Assembly: GCA_016808115.1 (NCBI GenBank)
Contig: JAEQBH010002182.1
Location: 930,001-994,000 of the forward strand
Direction: 5' to 3'
From: Tetrastigma voinierianum
Taxonomy: Eukaryota; Streptophyta; Magnoliopsida; Vitales; Vitaceae
Length of the DNA: 64,000 nucleotides
Shown: in pieces, positions 23,755-36,300 of the stretch
Layout: every line of letters begins with the position of its first letter
Numbering within the stretch: the stretch's first letter is position 1
The notes under the pieces: generated by a model
The model's database searches: none
The model's input: the letters and a program-made list of their open reading frames with translations, nothing else
Told to the model about the DNA's origin: nothing
Program-made: the position numbers and the translations under genes

Positions 23755-25025
23755 TTCCACACACCCCCCCCAAACAAATTGACAACTGCCGCCGAATCTG
23801 TAAAAGCTCAGTCCAGTCCCAACTGCCAATACCTAAATATATACATTATATAATAAATAAATATATATACACATAAAAAGAGAAGATTCAGAAGAAGCAG
23901 CTGCCGTCCTGTTCAAGATATGAGACGGACGGAGCTCATCCTTAATCTTTGCATCGGTTGGAGAAATCATAACACTAAACCGGCGTGGCGGGACCACCAC
24001 CATCCGCCAACCAAATCTCAACCCCTTATGATCGATTGTGGGACCGCTCACTTGCAGGAAATGATATTGTCGCATTCTCCACCGTTGATTTCATATCAAT
24101 AACATATCGTCGGATTGAACTTTGCAATTTGAACTATCACCGTGAAAATTACTAAAAAGCTAATCGTTTATAACATTCACATTATGTAGTAAGTATAAAA
24201 TAAAGCGAAATGTAGTCTGATAACGAATAATATGAAAAATAAAAGTGACCAATGCTCGATGTGAAGCTACTTTATTGAAAAAAAATCTTAGATTTGAGAA
24301 AAGAAAATGATAAAATAAGTGATTTTGAATTAAAAATTACAAAAAAATCATCTCTCCTCTCCTAGAAAGAGAAATTAGTTAAGCGCATACGATAGGTACA
24401 AAGTATAAGCACAGCATTTGTTATCAGAGAACAAATACGATATTTAACATGTTACTCTTTCAATCATTTGTATCGGTCAGAAATTTAGCTTAATTGATTG
24501 GAAAACTTTCTTGTTCGACGCAGTCGGAATGTATTTTTGTAGAGTCTAAAATACCATAAGATAAAGAATTTTCTTTTGTTCATAATCGTTACGTTTCTAA
24601 AAAAGAAGACGAGAAAGAAAAATAAAAGATGTACGTGGCCTTGAATGCCGACGAATCTTGAATTAGAATTTACTGTAATTAATTAAAAATTACCGTAAGT
24701 GGAAGTGATCAACCATCATTTGATTCTAAGAATGTGATATAATTTGAATTTGCCATCGTCTATTGAAATTACACTATAAGGAAAGTAATCATTATTTATT
24801 TTTTCACTTTGAATAAATGTAAGTTTAGTAAATAGAAACCACATCCACTTCTAGACATCATCGCTTGAATTGATTTTAATTTAGAATTTTAATTAATTTT
24901 CTTTATATTTAATATTTTTACTGGTTTCTATAATAGAACCCATTGTCCAAAAAAAACCATTTCTAATTATTCTATTTCTCCAAACAATCAAATATAAGTC
25001 TGGTAAATAAAAGTCACCTTTATAA
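23755..25025. other. GGT upstream region and AT-rich intergenic DNA
   Basis: Bases 23755 to about 24000 should hold the GGT 5' UTR and promoter; a TATA-like atatatat run lies at about 23840-23872. No gene is recognised further on. Confidence 0.4.
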
Positions 25026-26335
25026 CTACCATAGAACGTTATATTTGGTTAGTAGGATATAAAATGAGATAGAATAAGAAAGATATAAAATAAGAGATCT
25101 ACTACTATAATATGCTATTTTTCATTAATGATGGGATAAGATAAATTATCTCATTATTTGTTCTATTATAGGATAAGTGATTTGATTCATTACCTATTCT
25201 TTTTTTAATTCCTTCCAAATTGGATATGTAAATCTCATGTTTTTTTTTTTTTGAATAATATGTGGGATATGCATATCTCATGTATCACAAATTTATATAA
25301 AATAATTTATTAACTTTTCCTCTTTGAAAGACCTTTATTATCTCTTTTAGGCTTTTATTTGTTAAACATAAAGAGTGGTTTTTTAGTTATTTTTTAATTG
25401 AAATCACTCCTATCATTTTTTCCTAAGTCTGGGTTTTCTTTTACAATAAAGCGATTTTTTCCATACCGATATGAGATTTCTTTTGTTTTTTTGTGTTTTT
25501 GTCTTCAACTTATTACGATAGGTATCTTTGTGGGTTTTCGCATTTACAGATTACAAAGTTTCGATCCGATATAATCATCATATCAACTCTTGTTCGGTAC
25601 GCTGCAAATTTGGAATCTTAGGTATTCTAGGCATTTTTTTATTATCAAATATGTGAACTTAAAACCAATCATTTTTTCTATTAACTTTGATGTTGTGTCA
25701 TCCTCTAAAGTTTTTAACTCTTTTGATTATATGTTTTCATCGATTGTATTATTAACCTGAATCAATAAATTTATCTCTTTTAAAAAAAAAATGTATCACA
25801 AATTTATTTATCTTTTTAATATTTTATTCTTTGATATACTCATTTCGCCAAGTAAATTTCTTTACTACTAATTAAATTTATTGGTAAAAAAGAAAAACTA
25901 AAAAAGTTTATGAAATAATACTAATATATAATATATAATTTATTCTACATATTGAATAACACAATATATAGATTTTTTTATTAAAAAATAATATATAAAT
26001 TTTTACTTATAAAATTTAAAATTATGAATATTTTTAAACATAAAATAATTTTGTTTTAAATTGAAAATATTAGAATATGATATAATTATTGTTTTAAATA
26101 TTAAAGACAAAACATATTTCATATTATTTTTCTATTCATATCACTAATTAAAAGTAAATGTAAAATAAATAAAAGTATCTTAATAGATATAATTCTGTAA
26201 AATATCATGTTGACATATATATACATCCTAAAATATCATATACTATTAGATAGCAAGTATATGCTCAAATCAAAAGGTGTAATATTTTATGATATACATA
26301 TCCTATTCAATAGTCAAATATAACCTTAATTCTTT
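25026..26335. mobile_element. possible TIR element or MITE pair, very AT-rich
   Basis: The sequence gaacgttatatttggttagtaggata (from 25033) resembles the reverse complement of sequence ending near 26330 (aaggttatatttgactattgaataggata). The interior is AT-rich without ORFs. The match is imperfect and the target-site duplication is unclear, so it may be two unrelated elements. Confidence 0.3.
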
Positions 26336-26409
26336 TGTTAATAATACTTCAATATCTTAACCACGAGGGAATAGTCAAATATAACCTTAATACTTCGATA
26401 TCTTAACCC

Positions 26410-26565
26410 TCAACCTCAAGGGTAACTCGGTTGATCCGGCCTTGGGTTAACTCTCCAATGATTACTAGTTCAAGTCCTCGTACTTGTATGGCTTAGCAAT
26501 TAACTTCAAGATTCCATGGATTTAATCGAGGACATAAGCAGACCATGATACTTGTAGTTATACAA
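26410..26565 (+). mobile_element. SINE copy (family of 16129-16307)
   Basis: A-box-like gggtaactcggttgatc, B-box-like gttcaagtcctcg (26469-26481), then 'gattccatggatttaatcgagg' matching the 3' domain of the copy at 16129, and an A-rich (aaat)n tail. Confidence 0.6.
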
Positions 26566-27376
26566 TAAATAAATAATACTTCACTATCTTTAAAGAAAAT
26601 CATTCAATATTTGAAAATAAAATACAAAACAGTTTTTTTTTTTTTTTTTCAAAATGATTAGCTATATATCACTTTAAATAATTAGCCAAAATTTTAAAAA
26701 TACTATAGGCCTTATTTATATAGGAAAACACAATCCTAAGTCCTCCTAAGATTAAAAGTGTTTTTATAAATTACCTTTTGCAAGCTACATTAACAACTCC
26801 TTTGAACTCAAACAAGCTTGATGAGAAGAGAGTTGAAAATTTTCGGTCAAAGTCGCAAATGTGGTGGTGCACACTTGGAAGGAAGCCCATGGATTGGACC
26901 GACTTTACTAGAATTTCCACTAAGGCAAAGGAGCATTAATATTTGATATGGAGGGATTCCTAACATACTAATAACACCACCATCCAAGGAAAATTTGTCA
27001 TTCAAACAATCAAAAGTCAACGCTTCTATTTAAAAATAAATAAATAAATAAATTCAAACGTATTGGGGAAAAACAAAGAAGGAAGAGAAGAGAAGCTATG
27101 TAAAAGGATAGGCTCAAGCCTACTTATAAACAAATGGAGAGACATACAGCAATCAATCAGTCAGGATGGAGTGGTCCAGGAGGAATACATATTATTTAGT
27201 GCCTTCACTCTCACTTCTTCTCTAACACCACTCACTCTCAAAAAAACATACCAGAGATAAGAGAGTAAAACCACCCAAAAAAAAGAAAAGAAATGGGGGG
27301 ATGGAGAAAACTCAGAAAAGTGTCCCCTGACTACTTTCAACTTAGGATGTAAATACCTGGTTAGTGAATGCCTTCT
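26566..27376. other. 3' flank of the glycine-rich membrane protein gene
   Basis: No independent gene is recognised. The stretch next to 27377 is the likely 3' UTR of the minus-strand gene. A T run of about 17 bases lies near 26633-26650. Confidence 0.4.
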
Positions 27377-30300
27377 TCATGACTCCCAGAACACATTGGG
27401 GTCATTGCTATACAAAGAGTGATCTTGAATTTCTAGGTTAGCCACATGGCGATTGATGAGTCGTGCTTGGATAATTTTACACAGCACAAGTCCAGATGGA
27501 AGCATCCACCATTCACTTTCATCCCTGCATTCACCACCACCACCACATAATGCTTAGAAAATTTTCAGAGCGGACAGTGCTATCAAACAATTGTCATCAA
27601 TCAGCTGATAGAGGCTCCTTACATGTTAAAATTCCACGTCTGAAAGTTTACATGCTTTTTGCTTTTGTAATGAAAAAAGCCACAAATGAAGGCAATTACC
27701 TGTTACAAGAAAGAAAGAAACCGTAACTGTAAATTTCACAATCCTGAAAGATAGCATCCTGTGTTTCAATGTTATAGAATTAAATAAATAGGCCTAAATA
27801 ATTGAAGAGTCAGACAGGATTACAGCTCCAGGAAACTGTTATAAGATACTTCTAAAACTGTTAACATATAGTGTTGTAACTAATTAGGAAACTTAACATA
27901 TAGAGTTATAACTAGTTAGGAATCCTAACATGTAGAGTTGTAACAGATTAGGAAATATAGATTATCCCTCTTGTATATATACACATGTTAATTCAATGAA
28001 AAAATACACAAAGAATTCTTTCCTCCAATTCTCTCTTGGTTGTTTCTACATGGTATCAGAGCTAGGGTTAGTTTGAGAATTTTTTGGAGAATTTTTTGAC
28101 AATCTAGGGTTGTCGGAGGGGGTGACTTTTGAAACACCCAATAGAAAGAGCGTGGAGTCTTACCGCCGGCATAGGAGGGTTCGCTGGCTGTCGATGAGTC
28201 AGGCTACAAAATCCGGTGGTTGGATTCCAAAAGCGTGAAGCTCACGCGCCGCCACAAGTTTTTTGGGTAGTTCCACATGTGCCACGCGTGTGGGCGCGTG
28301 GGGTACTGTTCTGACCCTGGGCTCCTCCTCCAGGGTCATCCGTTGCCGACAAGGCCTCTGGTACACTTGGTTTCCCTGTTTGGTTCCTGGATCTAGTAGT
28401 TTTAGTGCTTCTTGTGTCCGATCTACTTGATTTTTCCAAAATCTAAGTTCTGGGAGTGCCCTCTGCTCTTGATCTTCTTCCTGTGGTATCATAATGAGTG
28501 ATTTGACGGAAGCGTATAAAAGCTAAGTGGTCAGATGATGTCGAATCACGAACAAAGCGATTGGTCCTAACTATTTGGAATGGAGCAAAACAATTTGAAT
28601 ATACGTCAGGAGCGTATGTATGGGCGGTCACCTCACTAAGGATCAGCCAACCGATGATTCGAAAGAGCAATGGATGGAGGAAGATGCTTGTCTATTCATC
28701 AAAATCCGTAATTCTATCAACAACAAAGTACTAGGCCTCGTTAATCATCGTGAATTTGTTAAAGAGCTAATGGATTATTTGGAGTTTGTGTTTTCTGGAA
28801 AGGAGAATGTTTCTCGTATATTTGATGTGTGTAAAGCATTCTATTGATCAAAGAAACATGATTAGTCACTCGCAGAATTTTTTATGGCCTACAAAAAGAT
28901 ACATGAAGAGCTTAATATGCTTATGCCCTTTAGTCCAGATGTCAAAGTTCAAGAGAGTCAACAAGAACAGATGGCAGTTATGGGATATCTTACCGCTCTT
29001 CCTTCTGAGTATGATTCAGCTAAGGCTTAGATTTTGTCCAGTCCTGAGATATCATCTCTCCAGGAGACCTCTAGCAAGATTCTTCGCACTGAGGTATCAT
29101 CCTCTTCTTCACCTATCCTTGAAACTACCAGACCTCTATTCGGTCATGTGCGAATTTACGGGGCGTCTTTATTTCCACGACTTGTTTTTTGGTCTTAGGA
29201 TGCCTTCATCGGTCTTGAATTGGGACACTCCGTATCACATCCTTTTCCCAATGAAGCCTCTATTCCCTGCTCCCGGAGCCTCGGATATTTAGATATGCAC
29301 TGTTTATTCGAGATGTTCGATCACCAGAGTATCTAAATTTGACCATAAATCTTTAAAATATATCTTTCTTGGTTATTCTCGGGTTCAAAAGGGGTATCGG
29401 TGTTACTGCCATAGTTTTCGTAGGTACTTGGTTTCTGCGGATGTCAAGTTTTTTTAGAATATCCCTTTCTCTTCACCCCGACCCACACTAGTCAAGGAGA
29501 GGCAGATGACCTGCTAGTATATACTATTGCCTCCTGATGGCCCCTCGTGTTCCTCTGATGAAGTCTCCTATCCTCAGGATCTACCTGGCGCGGAACCCGC
29601 CAGTCTGACGGTCCTCCACCGGTTGCTTCGACATCAAATCCAGTTCTTGATGATGATCTCCCTGTTGCTCTTTGTAAAGGTAAACGTCAGTATGTTCATC
29701 AAATTTCCTCATTTTGCACCTATAACCCGTTGTCTTCTCAGTCATGTTCTTTTATTGCTTCTTTGGACTCTATTTTGTTGCCTAACACTTTTTAGGAAGC
29801 CTTGTCTCACCCTGGTTGTCGTAGTGCTATGATAGAGGAGATGGATGCTTTGAATGGGAATGGTAGTTGGATCTTGGTACATTTACCTACTGGGAAGAAA
29901 GCCATTAGATGTCGTTGAGTCTTTGTAATCAAAGTTAATCTGGATGGTTTAGTTGCCCGATTGAAAGCACGACTTGTGGCCAAAGGGTACGCTCAGACCT
30001 ATGGTGTAGACTATTCTGATACCTTTTCCCCCATTGCTAAGATGACATTTGTTCGGCTTTTTATTTCTCTGACTGCTACTCATAATTAGGATCTTCATTA
30101 GCTTGATATTAAGAATGCCTTTCTTCATTAGCGATCTTCGGGAGGTATATATGAGCCGGCCTCCGGGTTTTGTTGCTCGAGGAGATGGGAAGGTTGTCGC
30201 CTTCGGAAGTCGTTATATGGCTTGAAGCAGAGTCCCCGTGCTTGGTTCGGTAAATTCAACCAATCAATTGAAAATTTTGGCTTGCAGAAGAGTAAATTTG

Positions 30301-33300
30301 ACCATTCCGTCTTCTACCGGAACTCCAGTTCAGGTATCATTTTGTTGGTGGTATATGTGGATGATATTGTTATCAGCTGGGTATTTCTAGGGAATCTCAT
30401 CCCTTAAGTGCTTTCTTCACGACCCGAGTTTCATACAAAGGACTTAGGATAACTAGATATTTCTTAGGTGTTGAAGTTATGCGGAGTAAACGGTAAGATT
30501 TTCTTATCTCGAGAAAATGTGCTTCATTTGATATACGGTGGAAGAAAATTGGGAGCAAAGTAATATGGTTTATCTATGGCTCAGGCGTGCACCCTAGAAA
30601 GCGGGACTTGTTTTGAGGATCCTGAAAGATATAGAAGACTAGTTGGGAAGCTGAACTATCTTACTGTAACTCGTCTTAATATTGCACACTCAATCAGTGT
30701 TGTAAGTCAATACATGTCTTCACGACAAGGTGGGCGGTGTAGAGCATGCATGTTGCTTGAAGGGCTCGGGGCCAAGGGTATTACATATAGTAATCATGGG
30801 CACAATGGGTTGAGTGCTTCACAGATGTTGATTGAGCAAGGTCAAAGAAAGATAGAAGATCCACATCACAGTTCTTGTGTTTTTGTTGGTGAGGATCCCC
30901 ACCCAGTGCCATGGAAGGTAAGAAGGGTTGTTTCAGTTCAAGTGCGAGAGTCAAAATGAAGCGATGGCACGGTCGTGTAATGAAATCATGTGGCAGCACC
31001 ATCAACTAGAGACAAAACTTTGGTGTGATAACCAGGCTGCCCTTTATATTGCCTCGAATTTATTCATGAGCAGACTACAGCATATTGAGATTAAATGCCA
31101 CTTCGTTCATTGAGAAAATACAACTTAGTTTGATTTTGCAAGGGATGAAGATGGGAGAATAGTTGGGTGATATTTTCACAAAGGCTCTAAGTGGGGACCA
31201 CGTTAGCTATTTATGTAACAAGTTGGGCATGATTGACATCCATGCTCCAACTTGAGGGGCAGTGTTAACATATAAAGTTGTAACTAGTTAGGAAACTTAA
31301 CATATAGAGTTGTAACTAGTTAGGAATCTTAACATGTAGAGTTGTAACAGATTAAGAAATATAGACTATCCCTCCTGTATATATACACACATTAATTCAA
31401 TGAAAAAATACACAAGGAATTCTTTCTTCCAATTCTCTTTTGATCGTTTCTACAAAAACAATAATTCAGACAGGATGTCAACAATCCATAAAACAAAGTT
31501 CTTAAGTGCCAAAATGAGGATCATTACGTAAATCAGTAAACAGTTGACACATTTGATTGCAAATCATTACCATCATCACCTTATAAATTTTGCCCCCAAG
31601 ATATATTCACTTATGGGAGAAAATACTAACTCTTGATTGATGGGTAAGTTCTGGTGAATGACTATAAAGTAACAGTCCATAATAAAGTATCCAGATTTTT
31701 CTTGGGGAAATTAGTGATTTGCCTATGTTTATGCAGTAGTACTCGAAGTTTCAACTTATGCTTGATTTTTTTCTTCCTTTAAATATTCAAGGCACAGAGA
31801 GAGAACTTACAACATTAATCAAGGATGTTATATTCCACAGAGCATATACACGTGCAAGACCAGCTGATCGCCTAGGTCCATGAGTAAACAAAGCACTGAT
31901 TCCAGATGGGAAAGGGAATAGTATGCCCAGGGGAAGAATTAACAAAACGAAAAGGAAATCCTGTAGTGAAATAGAATACATCTGAAGCAAAGTAAGCAAA
32001 ACTAAGCTAATATCTCCCAAGAGTAGAGCAGAGATGACCAAACCAACAAGATCCTGCAAACGCAGAAAGAAAATGTTGAGGGAAAGGAAGGAGCACCCGA
32101 TGAGTTCCACCAGATGCTAATATTTATACATGGCAGATCTAGAGTTATCCTACAAAGAAATAAAATTACCTGATGACCAACAGGTTTCGTATTATGAATC
32201 ATAAAAGAGAAGGGGTAACATATAGCAGCTCTCTTCTCCTGAAGCTTTTGTAAGTTCTTAGCATGCAATATCACTCCAGGAACCTTTCTACAAGGGAGTA
32301 GATGTTCACTGGCTCCCAAATGATCTGACGGATTTCCCCTACGAGAACTATGGAAATAACAGATTAAAAACAAAGAACGAAAACATAAAATGGCATGAAA
32401 AAAACCACAAAAATATGACGTGCAAATTGTTACCGTAACAAATGATCAGGAATTAAGGATCCATCTACACCTTCAACAGATGTAGGCTCACTGTCATCTT
32501 CAATAGCACATGCAAGAAGTCCAAACTGGCAATAGCCACAAGCTGTTGACTGAAAGCAAGCCAGATCAATGTGTACGCCATACGTGCATAAAGTAGGGTT
32601 TGCATGAGTTTCAAGCCAGCTGACAACAGAGCCCAAAGTTATCCTTAGGTGTCCGCAGCAAACGAGGCGCAGTTGAGCATTCAGGCCAGCTACAAGCCTA
32701 TACCATATGGTGGGTGGGACAGACTGAACAAAAAAAAACAACAGAAAATTTATTTCCATTGACAGTACCATAAAAAATAGGTCAGCATGGTTTGAACTCA
32801 CATAAAAAAAAAGTCATTATCTTAATCAATGGGAGATAGCTACCTGACTCATGAGGCTAGTTAAAATATTATCATTGTGCAGAGAGAACGGAGCCAGGTA
32901 ACTTCCATCTCCACCAAAAACAAGAGTTAATGGAAACCTTTGATGAAGACGAGGAGGGAGGTCAGTTCTCTTTTCATCTCCACCAAGAAAAAAGTCCACA
33001 TAAGCAAGCATCAGATCAGAAGTTGCAGCTACCTGTGGTCACATGCCATAAATAACAATGTCAAGGCTGTTGATTTCCATTATTATTGTTATAGTATTGT
33101 AAAATTAGAAATTAGTTGGGAAAAGGAAACATGTAGAGTTAGGAAACTTCATATTCTATTCCATTTGGTTTAGGAATTGTCTTGTATATAAATAGTGTTA
33201 GATATTGTATAGTCTTTTCCTTTTATTTTCTTACTGTATTGTGGGTCCCATGAGCATGTATATATATATATATTTCCAATATGTAATGTAGTAGTTAGTT

Positions 33301-36300
33301 TTTTCCACGAATATAATAAAAATTAGGGATTCTCCCTTTTCTCTCTTCACATGGTATCAGAGCCAGAAGGGAAAACCTAATTTTTTTTTTCGGTAATCGT
33401 GTTTCCTTTCGGTCACTTTACTCTCCTTCCAGAACCTTCCGCCGCTGTCGCTGCCGTCGGATCTCCTTGCTACTGGTGACTTTTTCCGATCAGCCCTTCT
33501 CCTGCCGGAAACCTAAGATTGACGCCTTTGGCCGTCTGCGTCAAGCACTTGGCAGCTCTCACACGCGCCACACGCCACTCTTCTCGGTTCCACAACCGTG
33601 ATTTCAGAGTGCCACTTAGCGTGATTGTAGCCCTCCTGACGGACTCTCTTCAATCCCAAACGTGATTCAAATCTCCCGATTAAGTGGATATAGGCCCAAA
33701 AATCCTATTTTACATCATTATCCCTGGATCTCCTATTTATCACATCAGAAAATTGATTGGTAGTGGTGCATCTTTCTGGTGACACGTGGAACTCTGGTTC
33801 ATGAGACAAGGTTATGGATCATCTTATTACAGGAGGATCATACCTAATGTTGAGAAGGTGCAATGGAAGAAAATAGATACCTGACTATCATAGTGTATTA
33901 TGGCGTTGATTGATCCCGAAAACTTTTGCTTAATCTATGCAGGAGCACCTGCAGGCATGTTAGACTTTGGATTGAGGCCAAAGTTACATACCGAATGATA
34001 TTCAGCGCCTTTATTAGGTGGCTTCTGCTATTGTCAATATCCGACAACAAGACATGGATTTATCTAATTATATTGGCCAGATTGCCTCTCTTGAGGAGGA
34101 GTTCTTGACATTGATGCCTCTTACTAGTGATGTTAGAGGCTCAACAAACGCAGATTGACAAGTTCTTCATGGTCCTTACTCTTATTGGGCTCCGTCCGGA
34201 TCTTGAGACCGTCCGAGATCAGATTCTTGGCAGTCCATCGGTCAGTCCTTGGATGATGTGTTTTGCTCGCACCATAAAGTATCTCCTCCACTCAGACTTT
34301 GCCATTTGATAGCACTTCAAATTCTTATGTGTTAGTTTCTCAAACTAACCTTCGGGGAGGACACAGTGGTAACCGAAGTAGAGGACAATGTCCTCACTGC
34401 ACCTATTGCAATAAGCTTGGACACACTCGTGATCATTGTTATCAGTTACATGGACGGCCTCCCCGCACTGCCCACGTGGCCCAGTCTTCTGATTCTGATT
34501 CTCAGCCGCCCCAGACTCTGAGCTCCTGCACATCTCAGGGTATTCCCCCTACTGACAGTGAGTATGATGCCTATCTTCGCTATCAAGCAGCCAAGTCAAC
34601 CACATTTGCATACATTTTGAGCAGTATACCTGCGCTTGCCTTACTCATACATCTTCTCTTGGACCTGGATTCTAGACTTTGGTGCTTCTGATCACATATC
34701 TAGTAATAAAGGCCTTTTCTCTTCTCTTACTACTATCCCACTTTCCTTTATTATCTTAGCTAATGGTTCTCAAACTGGCTGAATGTTAGTTTAGGGCGTC
34801 CCTCTCCTTCCTGCCTCTCACTTCTATCCCTTTATACTCACGAGTGTCCCTTTAATCTTGTTCCATAAGCCGTCCTTCGTACTCTTAAGCTGCTCCATTA
34901 TTTTTTACGATAAATTTGTAACCTTGTAGGGCCGTGATCTGAGGAATCGATTTAACATCGAGCAGCGTGAGTCACCGAGCCTCATCACCTCACCGCAAAT
35001 CATCTCCTGCGATTTGCGTTTCCATTGATCTCCTCTCCTCATCCATAATTATCAAAGGCGACCTAGCCTTTCTAGGATTCGGAAGATGGTGGCTCGTTTT
35101 CTCTTTGTCATCGCCATAGCAGATCTATCGTGAAACATACTCGTGTTTCATTCCCAGCGATTTGAATCGAGACAAAATCTCTGATGAACTTGTCCACATT
35201 GATGTTTGGGGTCCTTGTCGGACTGCGTCTACTTTAGGATTTCAGTATTTTGTCACTTTCATTGATGACTATTCTCGATGTACTTTGTTAGTTTTAATGA
35301 AAAATCGAGTTGAGTTATATTCTATTGTCTAGAAATTTTATGCTGAAATTCTGACCCAATTTAATATTTCTATTCATGTGTTACGTAGTAATAATGCCAA
35401 AGAATATTTTTCTGCACCCTTTATTTCATTTATGTCCCAACATGGGATCCTTCATCAGTCTTCTTGTGCTCATTACTCCTCAACAAAATGGGGTAGCTAA
35501 ACGTAAGAATCGTCATCTTATTGAGACAACTCGTACTCTCCTCCTCCATTATCATGTTTCTTTTCGTTTTTGAGGGGACGTTGTTCTTACAGCTTGTTAT
35601 TTGATTAATCATATGCCTTCATCTGTGTTACATGATCAGATTCCTCGTTAACTTCTTTTCCCTGACCAACCACTTTATTTCCTTCCTCCTCGTGTCTTTG
35701 GTTGTACTTGCTTTGTTCATATTCTCACTCCAAGACAAGTCAAACTTTCCGCCAAAGCCACGAAATGCATCTTCTTAGGCTACTCCAGACTTCAGAAGGG
35801 TTATCGTTGTTATTCCCCTTAGACTCATTGATCACTCTCTCTGCTTGATGCGCTGTGAGGACTACCCTTCTCCTCTGTGCCAGTCTCTACATTGCAGTCA
35901 CCACCCCTTCCATCATCTCCCTCGCCTATGTTTGATGATCTACCTTCTAAATCACTTCGGGTTTATTATCGTCACCAAGATTCGGATTGTTCCTCTCCCT
36001 TCTTTGAGGCCCTGTTGGCTCTTCCTGTCCCTTAAGTTGCTCACGGCTTGCCTCTTGTGATAACTTACCCATTGCTCTTGAAGAATGATCGATCTACTAA
36101 CAATCCCTCATCTGCACACAATTTTTTGAGTTATCATCGATTATCTTCACCCTACTCTACATTTGTTTATGTTATATCCTTTGTTTCTCTTCCTAAGCAC
36201 GCCAATGAGGCTCTTTCCCATTAATTTCAGCGACGAGCGATAGAGATGAAATGCATTTACTCTTGCACTCCAAGCGGCACTTAGGATCTTGCTGTTGTTT

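Larger units (their letters stand above)
27859..31454 (+). mobile_element. Ty1/copia element A, internally deleted, in the last-but-one intron
   Basis: The two 192-bp LTRs (27859-28050 and 31263-31454) begin TGTTAACA and end TCTACA. The element is flanked by AAAAC on both sides (27854-27858; 31455-31459). A Met-tRNA-type primer site TGGTATCAGAGC follows the 5' LTR, and a purine tract (cttgaggggcag) precedes the 3' LTR. Coding order fits copia: gag (UBN2-type) at about 28480-29090, little protease or integrase, reverse transcriptase at about 29830-30400 with YVDD at 30354-30365, RNase H at about 30600-31200. Many stops make it inactive. It is antisense to the host gene. Confidence 0.92.

Noticed and set aside
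23755..23829. Longer N-terminus for the GGT protein
   Set aside because: The upstream frame begins at TTG. The first ATG in frame is at 23752-23754 and gives the expected short N-terminus before the membrane anchor.
28199..28492. Minus-strand ORFs of 65-97 codons
   Set aside because: Antisense to the leader and gag region of copia A; GC-rich chance frames.
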